From Schlesneria sphaerica (GTDB taxonomy: Bacteria > Planctomycetota > Planctomycetia > Planctomycetales > Planctomycetaceae), in NCBI RefSeq assembly GCF_044336245.1, contig NZ_CP172346.1, positions 5,890,001 to 5,954,000 of the forward strand: DNA of 64,000 bases, written 5' to 3'. The notes beneath the pieces are model-generated. The model was given only the letters and a program-made list of their open reading frames with translations, made no database searches and was not told the DNA's origin. Positions 33,574 through 42,229 of the stretch are shown here, in pieces. Position 1 is the first letter of the stretch, and every line of letters begins with the position of its first letter. A program made the position numbers and the translations under genes.

Positions 33574-36192
33574 ATGAAAACAGATGAACTTCGCGAAAAG
33601 TACCTTTCGTTCTTCGAATCCAAAGGGTGCGTACGTCGTCCTACCGATGTGCTGGTTCCCAAAGATGATCCAACCGTGCTGTTCACACCGGCCGGGATGA
33701 ACCAGTTCAAAAATCAGTTTCTGGGGATCGGCCCGATTGATTTCACCCGGGCCACGACCTCACAGAAGTGTCTCCGCACCGGGGACATCGGTAACGTCGG
33801 TGTTACCGCCTACCACCACACGTTCTTCGAAATGCTGGGGAACTTTTCGTTCGGTGACTACTTCAAACGCGAAGCGATCCACTGGGCCTGGGAATTTTTG
33901 ACCACGAAATCGTGGCTCGGGCTGGATCCCACCCGCCTGACGGTCACCGTCTACCTCGACGATCAGGAGGCGTTCGACATCTGGAACAAGGAGATTAAAC
34001 TCCCCGCGAACCGGATCTCGCGCGAAGACGAAGGGGAAAACTTCTGGCCTGCGTCATCTCCTTCTCAGGGGCCCGATGGCGTTTGTGGACCGTGCAGCGA
34101 AATCTATTACCTGCCACCCGGCTCCACGAAGCCTGTCGAAATCTGGAATCTCGTCTTCACCCAGTTCAACCGGGTCGGTGCGCCGCCAAACAATCTGCAA
34201 CCACTTCCCAAGAAGAACATCGATACCGGGATGGGGCTGGAGCGTTGTGCATCGACGCTTCAGGGGGTGCTCAGCAACTTTGAAATCGACATCCTCAAGC
34301 CGATCTGTCAGGCGGCCGGTGAAATCGTCGGGGTGAAGTACGACTACGGCGCTCCGGAAGGCCGGGCACTCCGGCGAATCGCCGACCACGTCCGAGCCTG
34401 CTCGTTCGCACTGCACGAAGGCTGCGGCCCCGGTCCCGAAAAAGAAAACTACATCGTCCGGTTGCTGCTCCGCCGAGCATCGATGGAAGGCTTCCTGCTG
34501 GGAAAACAGGAACCGTTCATGTCGCAACTGGTTCCGGTCGTGGCGGACATGATGAAGGTCCCCTATCCCGAATTCGGCCAGACGGTCGAAGCGGTGCAGA
34601 ACGCGATTCGCGAAGAAGAAAAGCAGTTCCTGCGCGTCGTCGAAACCGGGATTGGCCGATTCCAGAAACTGGTCGCACATGCCAAGAAGGAAGGATCACT
34701 CGTCATTTCGGGTGATGCCGCATTCGACCTGCATCAGACCGACGGCTTCCTGATTGAGCTGACCGAGTCACTGGCCGCCAACGAAGGCCTGACGGTCGAC
34801 ATGACCCGTTTCGCGGAATGCAAGGAACAGCACAAGCAGACCAGCGGTCGTGGCGCCTTCGCCAACTCGGTCATGTCCGCAGGCCCGCTCGACGCACTGC
34901 GAAAATCGGGTGGCACGCAGTTCCTGGGTTACGATACCACCACGGCGGACGCGGAAGTGCTGGGGATCATTGCCGATGGGCAACTCGCGACCGCGTTCGA
35001 CAAAACCGGCGTGCAGATTGCCGTAGTCCTGAATCAGTCCCCTTTCTACGGTGAAGCGGGGGGACAGGTCGGGGACACCGGCAAGATCTTCGGTGACGGA
35101 GTGACATTCGAAGTCCAGGACACCCAGCGTGATGGCGAACTTCTCGTCCATATCGGGGCGTTGAAATCGGGGAAGATGGCCGTTGGAGCGAAGGTCCACG
35201 CCGAAGTCGATGCCAGTCGACGCGCCGGGATTCTGCGAGCTCACTCGGCCACGCATATCCTGCATCATGCCTTGCGGAAATATCTGGGGGACAACGCAAC
35301 CCAGCGAGGCTCCAAGGTGCAGCAGGACGAACTGCGGTTTGACTTCGCGCATTCCAAGGGCCTGACGCACGAGGAACTGATCCACATCGAAGATGAGATC
35401 AACGGTCGGATCGCCGAGGGGGCCCCTGTCTCGACCCGCCTGATGCCGATTGCGGATGCACGGGCTCTGGGGGCGATGGCGCTGTTCGGGGAAAAGTATC
35501 CCGATAACGTCCGCGTCGTCAGCATGGGGGAATTCAGTCGCGAACTGTGCGGGGGAACTCACCTGAAGAACACCGGACAAGTGGGGCTGTGCCGTGTCGT
35601 CCGCGATGAACTGGTCGCGGCTGGCGTTCGCCGCATCACCTGTTACACCGGCCCGAAAGCGCTGTCACGGATTCGTGCAACGGAAGAACTGGTCAAAGAG
35701 GCCTCTGCCCTGCTGAAGTCACAGCCGGAAGAGCTGTCCCGCAAGATTGAGTCGCTGCAGGCGGAACTGCGCGAGGCGCGGAAAGAGCTTTCCAAGCACA
35801 CGGTCGCGTCGCTGGCGGACGCCGCCGAGCAATTGGTGGCCAAGGCCGAAACGATTAACGGAGTGAAGTTGATCGTCCACAATGCCGCGGGTTGTCCACG
35901 TGAATCGCTGAAGGATTTTATCGACCGAATCCGGGAGAAGGCTCCTTCGGTGGCGATTCTGCTCGGTCTGGTGGTCGAGGATAAGGTCGCCTTCATCGCG
36001 TCGGTCAGCAAAGACGTGCTGGTTTCGAAGGGAGCGTCCGCGTCCGACTGCGTCAAAACCGCCGCAAAGATTTGTGGCGGCGGCGGTGGCGGTCGACCCG
36101 AGATGGCAGAAGCAGGCGGAAAAGATCCTGCGAAGATCGACGAAGCCCTGCTCGCCGGTGCCGCCTACTTCCGTGGCAAGCTGGAAGCCTGA
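33574..36192 (+). CDS. alaS: Alanyl-tRNA synthetase
   Basis: AlaRS charges tRNA-Ala in the cytosol. From the ATG at 33574 the product is 872 residues, the usual length. The class II catalytic core starts with KTDELREKYLSFFESKGC and contains LFTPAGMNQFKNQFLG (motif 2 region) and DTGMGLERCASTLQG (motif 3). The editing domain has the zinc-binding HSATHILHHALRKYLG, with CGGTHLKNTGQVG further on. The C-terminal DHHA1-type domain ends in a Gly-rich GGGGGGRPEMAEAGG. An upstream extension to 33148 is open but unlike the family. GGACGGAA upstream serves as ribosome binding site. Confidence 0.97.
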   Translation: MKTDELREKYLSFFESKGCVRRPTDVLVPKDDPTVLFTPAGMNQFKNQFLGIGPIDFTRATTSQKCLRTGDIGNVGVTAYHHTFFEMLGNFSFGDYFKREAIHWAWEFLTTKSWLGLDPTRLTVTVYLDDQEAFDIWNKEIKLPANRISREDEGENFWPASSPSQGPDGVCGPCSEIYYLPPGSTKPVEIWNLVFTQFNRVGAPPNNLQPLPKKNIDTGMGLERCASTLQGVLSNFEIDILKPICQAAGEIVGVKYDYGAPEGRALRRIADHVRACSFALHEGCGPGPEKENYIVRLLLRRASMEGFLLGKQEPFMSQLVPVVADMMKVPYPEFGQTVEAVQNAIREEEKQFLRVVETGIGRFQKLVAHAKKEGSLVISGDAAFDLHQTDGFLIELTESLAANEGLTVDMTRFAECKEQHKQTSGRGAFANSVMSAGPLDALRKSGGTQFLGYDTTTADAEVLGIIADGQLATAFDKTGVQIAVVLNQSPFYGEAGGQVGDTGKIFGDGVTFEVQDTQRDGELLVHIGALKSGKMAVGAKVHAEVDASRRAGILRAHSATHILHHALRKYLGDNATQRGSKVQQDELRFDFAHSKGLTHEELIHIEDEINGRIAEGAPVSTRLMPIADARALGAMALFGEKYPDNVRVVSMGEFSRELCGGTHLKNTGQVGLCRVVRDELVAAGVRRITCYTGPKALSRIRATEELVKEASALLKSQPEELSRKIESLQAELREARKELSKHTVASLADAAEQLVAKAETINGVKLIVHNAAGCPRESLKDFIDRIREKAPSVAILLGLVVEDKVAFIASVSKDVLVSKGASASDCVKTAAKICGGGGGGRPEMAEAGGKDPAKIDEALLAGAAYFRGKLEA

Positions 36193-36236
36193 TCGACCCC
36201 CAGGTCCCGCAAGTAAGAAATCTCAAACGGAGCATG

Positions 36237-36263
36237 CCGGTGCGTTCCCAGCGAACGCACCGG
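36237..36263. repeat. 11-bp inverted repeat after alaS
   Basis: CCGGTGCGTTC (36237-36247) pairs perfectly with GAACGCACCGG (36253-36263), loop of five bases. It lies 45 bases after the alaS stop; there is no T run, so it may be a repeat element or a factor-dependent terminator. Confidence 0.7.
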
Positions 36264-36276
36264 TACTGCCAATGTG

Positions 36277-36297
36277 GAACCGGCATCCTGCCGGTTC
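36277..36297. repeat. REP-like palindrome, copy 1
   Basis: GAACCGGCA and TGCCGGTTC form a 9-bp stem with a three-base loop. The core AACCGGC-N5-GCCGGTT recurs at 36418-36436. Confidence 0.7.
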
Positions 36298-36417
36298 AAA
36301 TTTCAAACGACCCTTGATCAAGTCATAGATCAAGTCGTACTGGATTCAGGTTCTGCATTCACGCAGCCCCCTCATTCTGCCACACCCGCCTGCCAGCGAA
36401 ACCTGCCAAATCCCAGA

Positions 36418-36436
36418 AACCGGCGGGACGCCGGTT
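36418..36436. repeat. REP-like palindrome, copy 2
   Basis: AACCGGCG and CGCCGGTT form an 8-bp stem with a three-base loop, sharing the AACCGGC/GCCGGTT arms with the copy at 36277-36297. Confidence 0.7.
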
Positions 36437-36648
36437 CCACGTGAAGACCCGCAGGCAGCACGACGTATTCTTGTTTCCAATTGTCAAATAACGGTGAATT
36501 CCTTGAGTCCGTCAGCGGCTCTCAGAATGTCGCTGTGTGCCGCAAGGCACCGCACATCAACGTCTCTGCCGCTTCGCGCGTGACGAGGCATCAAGGCGTG
36601 AAGCGGCCCGAACGGAAAGGCCCTCAGCGAAAATCACGTGGCCAGCCG

Positions 36649-36731
36649 GGCCAGTCCCTCAAAAATACGTAACTCGTGATCTCGATGACACATGGGACTG
36701 GCCACCGACTGGCCAAGGGCTGGCCAGTCCC
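36649..36731. repeat. Three copies of the 10-mer GGCCAGTCCC in alternating orientation
   Basis: The 10-mer is at 36649-36658 and 36722-36731 in forward and at 36694-36703 in reverse orientation, so alternative hairpins can form between neighbours. Confidence 0.6.
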
Positions 36732-37262
36732 CCCGGCAGCACCCCGAATCGTCTCCCTGAGTGCCCCACACTTGGCAGCGTCCGCCAGACAAACCAAGCC
36801 TCGCTGGGCTTCGCCCCCTACTCGCGGACCGAAAAAGCTCTTCAATTGAGAATCCCCTTGCTCTGGTCTCGTCACCATTCCACGCAAGATTTGGAATGCG
36901 TGTAGTCTCAACCACCGACAGCAAACCGACGAGCCCAAACATCCAGACGTTTGGAATAAGCCTCTCGTGAGGACAATGGACCATCCTCCTTGGCCTGAAA
37001 GGCCACCAGAGATCAGCCTAGGGCAAAGACTTAAAATCAAGCCTCCACAGATTCGCCCCTCCGTTCAGCAACACTACCGGGCGAACTGCGCTCACCTTTG
37101 CAAATTCACCTCAACGGACTCAAACTAGTTGCTCGCGCTGACCCTCGGTATGGAGTGTCCGCAGTGATTTACCTTCGTGAACTGATGAAACTCCATCCTG
37201 AAGCGAAGTGCGTAGAGTCGCGCAGGTGACTGATCCCGTCAGCAGAAATTTGAGGGCATCTC

Positions 37263-37613
37263 ATGGCAACGAAATCGCCATTCACTGGGCGCTGGCGGAT
37301 CGTCTCGATGAGTGCCTGGGATCAGGAGTTCATCGACGAAGAGGAAGAAGGCTACATCGAGTTCAGGGGCAAGAGTGAAGGCGAGTTCCACTTCGGCTAC
37401 GTTCATGGGCAAATGGATTGCAGGTTGACGGTGCGGGACGGTGGACCGGCGGTCGAGTGGACTTGGGACGGCAATGACGAAATGGATCCGGCCCAAGGGC
37501 GTGGATGGGCCGTGATGAAAGATGACAAGCTTCACGGGAAGATCTTCTTTCATAACGGTGAAGATTCGCAGTTTGTGGCAAGAAAGATGGAACAACGCCG
37601 CAGGAGGAAGTGA
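37263..37613 (+). CDS. Conserved-looking 116-aa protein of unknown function
   Basis: The protein starts MATKSPFTGRWRIVSMSAWDQ and has an acidic segment DEEEEGYIEF followed by GEFHFGYVHGQMDCRLTVRDG and VEWTWDGNDEMDPAQGRGWAV. It ends in a very basic RKMEQRRRRK tail. The alternating pattern suggests a small beta-barrel-like cytosolic domain. I recall the same pattern in widely scattered small hypothetical proteins but know no function. Its TGA overlaps the GTG start of the next gene (GTGA), so the two are coupled. Confidence 0.8.
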   Translation: MATKSPFTGRWRIVSMSAWDQEFIDEEEEGYIEFRGKSEGEFHFGYVHGQMDCRLTVRDGGPAVEWTWDGNDEMDPAQGRGWAVMKDDKLHGKIFFHNGEDSQFVARKMEQRRRRK

Positions 37614-38287
37614 TCGTGGCGAAGGCCAGGAAGAAACTGGATGCGGGGACCATTCTCGACCAAGGGATCCAATCGCTGGGGCAAGTGGATCAAACTTGGG
37701 AAATCGACGTCCGAGCTTTGCCCGAATCACTCAGCCAATCGGAAACCCAATATCTCGGCCTTGTCGTCAACAAGGATGATGGTTCACTGCTGGTGCAATC
37801 GCAGGTTGAGGGCAGGCCCAAAGTGGGTGATCTTTCGGCCTTGCTGACCGTCGCGATGCTGCGACCGCTCGTCGGCAAGGGACGCTGTCCTCGCCGCTTG
37901 CATGTCCGTGGGCATCGGCAATGGCAGGAACTCATTCCGCCGCTGGAGGAACTCGGCATCCAAGTGTCGGTAAGGAAAGAGCTTCCCAAAGCGAAAACCG
38001 CTTTCCAACGAGAGCTGGAGCGGATACGGGAGGCTCGCCGGTCAGAGATGGTCAGACCGAGCAAGCAGCAGGCAATAGTCGAGAACCTGTTTCCCGCGAT
38101 CGCCAATTGGGTCCAGGGTTGCGGCCATATTGAGATCGGCGATCAGGAAAGCTATGGGTTCACAGTTCGAGCCATCGACGATGGCGGCGTCGTCTTCGAA
38201 GATGACAAGGCAGAGACGCTGGCCGAAGCAATGGCGACACTGGAACAGGGATTGGCCAACTATTTCGAGCAGGAAGAGATCGAGTGA
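37610..38287 (+). CDS. Protein of unknown function, possible DUF6930-like domain
   Basis: The 225-residue product starts at a GTG overlapping the previous stop. Residues about 75-125 (SALLTVAMLRPLVGKGRCPRRLHV then RGHRQWQELIPPLEELGIQVSV) recall the DUF6930-type segment seen in pRiA4b ORF-3-like proteins. The C-terminal third (YGFTVRAIDDGGVVFEDDKAETLAEAMATLEQGLANYF) looks like an independent alpha/beta unit. No signal peptide or catalytic motif is seen. It forms a two-gene unit with the preceding 116-residue protein, next to a broken antitoxin and a restriction-like cassette, so a mobile or defence role is conceivable but unsupported. Confidence 0.75.
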   Translation: MIVAKARKKLDAGTILDQGIQSLGQVDQTWEIDVRALPESLSQSETQYLGLVVNKDDGSLLVQSQVEGRPKVGDLSALLTVAMLRPLVGKGRCPRRLHVRGHRQWQELIPPLEELGIQVSVRKELPKAKTAFQRELERIREARRSEMVRPSKQQAIVENLFPAIANWVQGCGHIEIGDQESYGFTVRAIDDGGVVFEDDKAETLAEAMATLEQGLANYFEQEEIE

Positions 38288-38317
38288 CGAAAGTCGTCGC
38301 CGACATCTCTAACTCAT

Positions 38318-38620
38318 CTACCCGCCGGCCTGCGGGTAATTACTCGCCTCCGCTGACCGGCGACTGATTATTGCAATCGCGCTTCGGACACTACTTTCGC
38401 TGGTTAAGGTCGACCCCTGGCCCTGATCGAGTTCACGAAATCCCTAGGCGGCAAGTTTTCTCAGGGCCTCCAGTTTCTGGCCTTCGATCTGCCTCTGCTG
38501 CTCCAGGAGTCGCAGACCGGCCCTGAGCACTTCGCTGGCGTTCTTGTACCGTCCGGCGCCCACCTGCTCTTCCACGAATCGGTCGAAATGCCCGGTCAAA
38601 TTGATGTTTCGGGTCGGCAT
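38318..38620 (-). pseudogene. ParD-family antitoxin interrupted by an in-frame amber codon
   Basis: From the ATG at 38620, preceded by AAGGA, the frame reads MPTRNINLTGHFDRFVEEQV then ASEVLRAGLRLLEQQ, a clear ParD ribbon-helix-helix antitoxin N-terminus. It stops at TAG (38444-38446) after only 58 residues, where ParD proteins run about 80-95. In the same frame directly beyond the TAG comes GFRELDQGQGSTLTSE, which matches the expected toxin-binding continuation, to a stop at 38318-38320. I read this as a single nonsense mutation in a former ParD. No ParE toxin gene lies next to it, so it is an orphan remnant. The 58-residue DNA-binding part may still be made. Confidence 0.75.
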
Positions 38621-38985
38621 GGCGTTTTCCTTGCTCTGCGTACTTCCGCTCAGGATAGCATCGTTGGCAATTTTTGCCATTTTTCCAGAAAGCGCCGAAG
38701 GGCTTTGCCACAGCGAAGAACGTGGGGCAACAGACGCGAGATTGACTCAGGCGTCATCGATTTTCATTTGCCGACCCTCACCTGCTTGGTAGAAGGAAAG
38801 AGGCATAACTCCAATGATCTGTTCAACGTGCCGCTCACACGTCCATGACGGCACGGGAACATCACGATGCTTCTGAAATGGGACTTCTCCCCTCTTCGGC
38901 GTCCTCATCAGGCCCAAAGATCATTGCTTCTTCAGATTCTTCTACCAAAAATTCCAGCGTGCTCTTTGAAAAGGAAGTCGTGTCG
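38621..38985. other. Intergenic region between the ParD remnant and the GIY-YIG gene
   Basis: 365 bases without a supported gene. No toxin-like frame was found here either. Confidence 0.55.
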
Positions 38986-40182
38986 TCAAACGAGCCGTGC
39001 GCTCTCACGGTCATACTGGAATTCTCCGATCGTACCCTCTTTGATTTTCTGCATAGCTTCATCGATCGCAGGTAGAGGGACGAGGAACCATTCTCTGGGT
39101 TCAACCTGAGAACCGAAGCGATCCTTCAACTCAAGGTCCAGGCGGGCGTTAGCAAAGAACTTGTGAATTAAAACTTCGAGGGCTTTGCGGTTGATATTGG
39201 CCAGCTTGTATTCGGCCACGACCTCCACTTCCGCCAGCAAGTACGTCGGGTCTTTCTTTGCGTTGGCTATCCGCTTCGTTACGTTGCCGCCCGTAACACC
39301 GATTTTGTGAATCGCCTTACGATGTTCCGCGACGAACGGGTGATCGGACAGGCTACGCAGAACGTAAACGTATCCTGTCGCCTGATCCCCCTCTTCCTCG
39401 TTATCGAGAAACAATGGTCCCACTTGGTCACGGTCAAGGATTCGGCGACTGTGCTTGTCCTTATATAAAGCGCTTTGTAGCGAGCGAAGCAGTAAATCGC
39501 TCTCTGTTCCGTTATCATAAATGACACGGAGCCTGCAGTTCTCATGTCCGTAGTCATTAGTAAACACTTCGCCAGCCTTCGCGACGAACGCCTTTTGCCC
39601 GTCAAGAATAAAGAGATGCCCTTCTCTAATGGCTGCCTTCTCTCCGAATTTCACGGTCTTGCGTTTGCCTGCATCCAAATCCTGCTGAACCGTCTCGAAA
39701 AGAGGTTTAAAGAGGTGAAAATCAGAGCACGGTGTGCGTTGCGCAACCTCTTCGGCCGCGCTGATCTCCGATCTCGGTCGGACATGAACCAGGCTCGTGA
39801 TGTCACCGCCGGAAGACTTATCAACGCCCAATGCTGCCAAAAGGTCTTCGTCATCCTGCAGGTCATCGCCACCAATGGACGAGTTGCCCTTGTCCCCCAG
39901 CAACCCCCGTGCGTCCAAGTCTTTCAAAACTTCGCGACATTCTGACGATTCTCTGATCCGGTCGAGACGAACGGCGTATAATCGCTCGAAAATGTCTCGG
40001 TCGTCGCCATGTTGAGGATGTCTACCGCGTTCTTCGATGAACCGTTCAATTTCCTCGAAACCGGCGATGATGCGTTGCTCTCTAGGAGTGCGACCGCCCG
40101 TTTGGACCGGTTCGGATTCGACTCCCAATTCCTCCAGCAGATCCAAATCGTCATCGGTGACCTGTTGTTTTTTCTTAGCCAT
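38986..40182 (-). CDS. GIY-YIG (T5orf172/MUG113-like) nuclease, last gene of the restriction-like cassette
   Basis: Starting from the ATG at 40182 (eight bases inside the helicase stop), the protein has 398 residues. The C-terminal nuclease domain shows GYVYVL (270-275, the GIY strand), HKIGVT (292-297, the YIG strand), R304 and E336 in ALEVLIHKFF, i.e. the expected catalytic set of the T5orf172/MUG113 branch. The N-terminal about 250 residues are acidic and helical (DDLDLLEELG, DEDLLAALG) and then beta-rich (EGHLFILDGQKAFVAK, CRLRVIYDNGTES); the latter may recognise DNA or a partner. It is the last of four overlapping minus-strand genes, a plausible cleavage effector. Confidence 0.85.
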   Translation of the reverse strand: MAKKKQQVTDDDLDLLEELGVESEPVQTGGRTPREQRIIAGFEEIERFIEERGRHPQHGDDRDIFERLYAVRLDRIRESSECREVLKDLDARGLLGDKGNSSIGGDDLQDDEDLLAALGVDKSSGGDITSLVHVRPRSEISAAEEVAQRTPCSDFHLFKPLFETVQQDLDAGKRKTVKFGEKAAIREGHLFILDGQKAFVAKAGEVFTNDYGHENCRLRVIYDNGTESDLLLRSLQSALYKDKHSRRILDRDQVGPLFLDNEEEGDQATGYVYVLRSLSDHPFVAEHRKAIHKIGVTGGNVTKRIANAKKDPTYLLAEVEVVAEYKLANINRKALEVLIHKFFANARLDLELKDRFGSQVEPREWFLVPLPAIDEAMQKIKEGTIGEFQYDRESARLV

Positions 40183-42229
40183 TTTTGCTCGCCCTCGCTT
40201 CCCGCTGGAGAAATGCAATTCCCTCTGCCATTCGCTTTTCCCATGGATCAGCAGCGGTCAATGAAGGAAGCCGGGATTTTTCCGCTTTGAATCTCAAGGC
40301 CCGTTTCGCTAGATCGCGAGCTTCCTCCAACGTCATTGTGATTTTCTTGGCAGTAACAATCTCGGCCACCTGCCGAAGCCGTTCCTCGCTCATGGATTTG
40401 GCCAGAATGGCATAGGCTTCACCGAATGGATTGATACGGTCGATCAGATCGATATCCAGTTCTTTGACCGATAACGCGAATTTCCGCACCCCGTCGATCA
40501 GCGACGTGTTCCGGGCATCGCTATTGCCTGCGTCGTCAAGGACCTTCTTGGCCTGCTGTACGAAGTTCAGGGCCGCGACGGCATGCTGGCGAACCGCTTC
40601 CTGGTCCTCATCATCCAGATTGGGGAATTTTTCTTTGATGATCTTCCCCATGCGGACCTGAGTCAGTTCCTCCGGCACCAGTTCTTCATCGAAGAGACCG
40701 CGCTCGATGGCCTGTTTGTCCTGGACGAATGCTGTCACCAGTTCCGTCAAATCTTCGCGGCAGATGCGTTCTGCTTCTTCGCTTTTGGGTTCGGCCAGCC
40801 CTTTGATTTCCAGTTGAACCGTTCCAGTCGTGGGATCGACCCCAACATTGGATTTGTTGGGGTCATATCCACCGTCACCGTAGTCCAGTCCGGGAGTCGC
40901 GGTGTTGGTCGGATTCTTGGGCCGGAACTCGAAACGGGGCGCCAGGACCTGTTCCATCAGCAGACTGGCGGCGATCGCCTTCAGCGTATCATTCACTGCT
41001 TCGACGACGGCCGCTTCCGTCGCGTCTGGTTCTGCGATCAGGTTCGTAAACCGTGCCCTCGTCTTTCCAGGGGCGTCACGGGTCGACCGGCCAATGATCT
41101 GAACGATCTCTGTCAGGCTGGAACGGTATCCGACTGTCAGGGCATGTTCGCACCAGATCCAGTCGAAGCCTTCCTTGGCCATCCCCAGAGCAATGATGAT
41201 ATCCACATGGTCCCGGTTGTTTTTCTGGGCCGAATCTTTTAGGGCAGAGGAAACCCTGTCCCGCTTGGCGGCGTCGTCATCGACCAGGTCCGCAATCCTG
41301 AGAACCTTCCCATCTTTCGTCTTCACTAACTGAAAACCGGTTTGAGGATCAGTTCCCTGCCAGTCCCCAAGTTCCTCAATGATGTGTTCCACTTCCCGGA
41401 TTTTATCCTTGCTGCTCTCCTTCGAGTTCACATTCGGGATGTGCAGAATCGTTTTCTCGCCGGGGTTCAAGACATTCGGAATCTCATCAGTGTAGCTGCC
41501 GGAGTAAAAGAAATAGCCGATATCGAGCTGTTTCAGGTATTGATAGCCATTGAGCTGTTCATAATAGGTGTAGGTCACCGTCTGGAACTTTGACTCATCG
41601 TCCGGGTGCAGCACCGCCTCGGTGTCCCCTCGGAAATAGGAACCCGTCATTGCCACGAGATGCGCTTTGTCTCTGGCAACGAATTGGCGGACGTGTTCCC
41701 CCAGCCGGTTGTCCGGGCTGGCCGAAACATGGTGGAATTCGTCAACGGCGATCAGCCGGTGATCGAACGCTTCCACGCCGAATCGTTCCACCGCAAACCG
41801 GAACGTCGCATGGGTGCAGACCAGCACCTGATCGCCACTCTCCAGAAACGCTTTCACCGAATCGACTTTGCCCCCGTTGTCGTCACCGGGCGCGTTGCAG
41901 AGATTCCAGTTCGGCTTCACCACCCAGTCTGCAAAGAACCCGAACTGACTGAGCGGCTCGTTATTGAAACTCGAACCGATGGAGCGTTCCGGCACGACGA
42001 TAATCGCCTGCTTCAGTCCCTGTTTGTGCAGCTTATCGAGTGCCACAAACATCAAAGCCCGGCTCTTGCCCGAAGCGGGTGGGGATTTGATCAGCAGATA
42101 CTGCTCCCCTCGCATTTGCCAGACACGTTCCTGCATCGGCCGCATGCCGAGCGCGTTCGATTTGGTGGACCGTCCATCCTGAGCGTATTTCACGGAGACG
42201 GAGGGAATGGATTTACTACTCATCGTCAC
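40175..42229 (-). CDS. Superfamily 2 DEAD/DEAH-type helicase
   Basis: The 684-residue protein has Walker A SPPASGKS (49-56), a DEFH box (163-166), motif III AMTGS (194-197), motif V AKEGFDW (351-357) and motif VI QIIGRSTR (377-384), so it is an intact SF2 ATPase/translocase. The region after residue 400 is acidic and helical and may mediate complex formation. ATG at 42229 overlaps the RhuM gene by 14 bases; the internal ATG at 42223 is equally possible. The end overlaps the GIY-YIG gene start. Its position suggests it moves along DNA for the methyltransferase/nuclease partners, as in type I and III restriction. Confidence 0.88.
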   Translation of the reverse strand: MTMSSKSIPSVSVKYAQDGRSTKSNALGMRPMQERVWQMRGEQYLLIKSPPASGKSRALMFVALDKLHKQGLKQAIIVVPERSIGSSFNNEPLSQFGFFADWVVKPNWNLCNAPGDDNGGKVDSVKAFLESGDQVLVCTHATFRFAVERFGVEAFDHRLIAVDEFHHVSASPDNRLGEHVRQFVARDKAHLVAMTGSYFRGDTEAVLHPDDESKFQTVTYTYYEQLNGYQYLKQLDIGYFFYSGSYTDEIPNVLNPGEKTILHIPNVNSKESSKDKIREVEHIIEELGDWQGTDPQTGFQLVKTKDGKVLRIADLVDDDAAKRDRVSSALKDSAQKNNRDHVDIIIALGMAKEGFDWIWCEHALTVGYRSSLTEIVQIIGRSTRDAPGKTRARFTNLIAEPDATEAAVVEAVNDTLKAIAASLLMEQVLAPRFEFRPKNPTNTATPGLDYGDGGYDPNKSNVGVDPTTGTVQLEIKGLAEPKSEEAERICREDLTELVTAFVQDKQAIERGLFDEELVPEELTQVRMGKIIKEKFPNLDDEDQEAVRQHAVAALNFVQQAKKVLDDAGNSDARNTSLIDGVRKFALSVKELDIDLIDRINPFGEAYAILAKSMSEERLRQVAEIVTAKKITMTLEEARDLAKRALRFKAEKSRLPSLTAADPWEKRMAEGIAFLQREARASKNG

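Larger units (their letters stand above)
36193..37262. other. Gene-free kilobase with several inverted repeats
   Basis: More than 1 kb after alaS has no supported gene; open frames are short and without ribosome binding sites. It contains the palindromes at 36237-36297 and 36418-36436 and three copies of GGCCAGTCCC in both orientations (36649, 36694, 36722). It marks the left edge of the accessory block that runs to about 47.6 kb. Confidence 0.7.

Noticed and set aside
36193..37262. CRISPR array or insertion sequence in the repeat-rich gap after alaS
   Set aside because: The repeats are few, of different kinds and not evenly spaced, and there is no transposase frame.
38288..38443. ParE toxin gene downstream of the ParD remnant
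   Set aside because: Only about 150 bases separate the amber codon from the convergent plus-strand gene, and the sequence reads as the ParD C-terminus; there is no room for a toxin.
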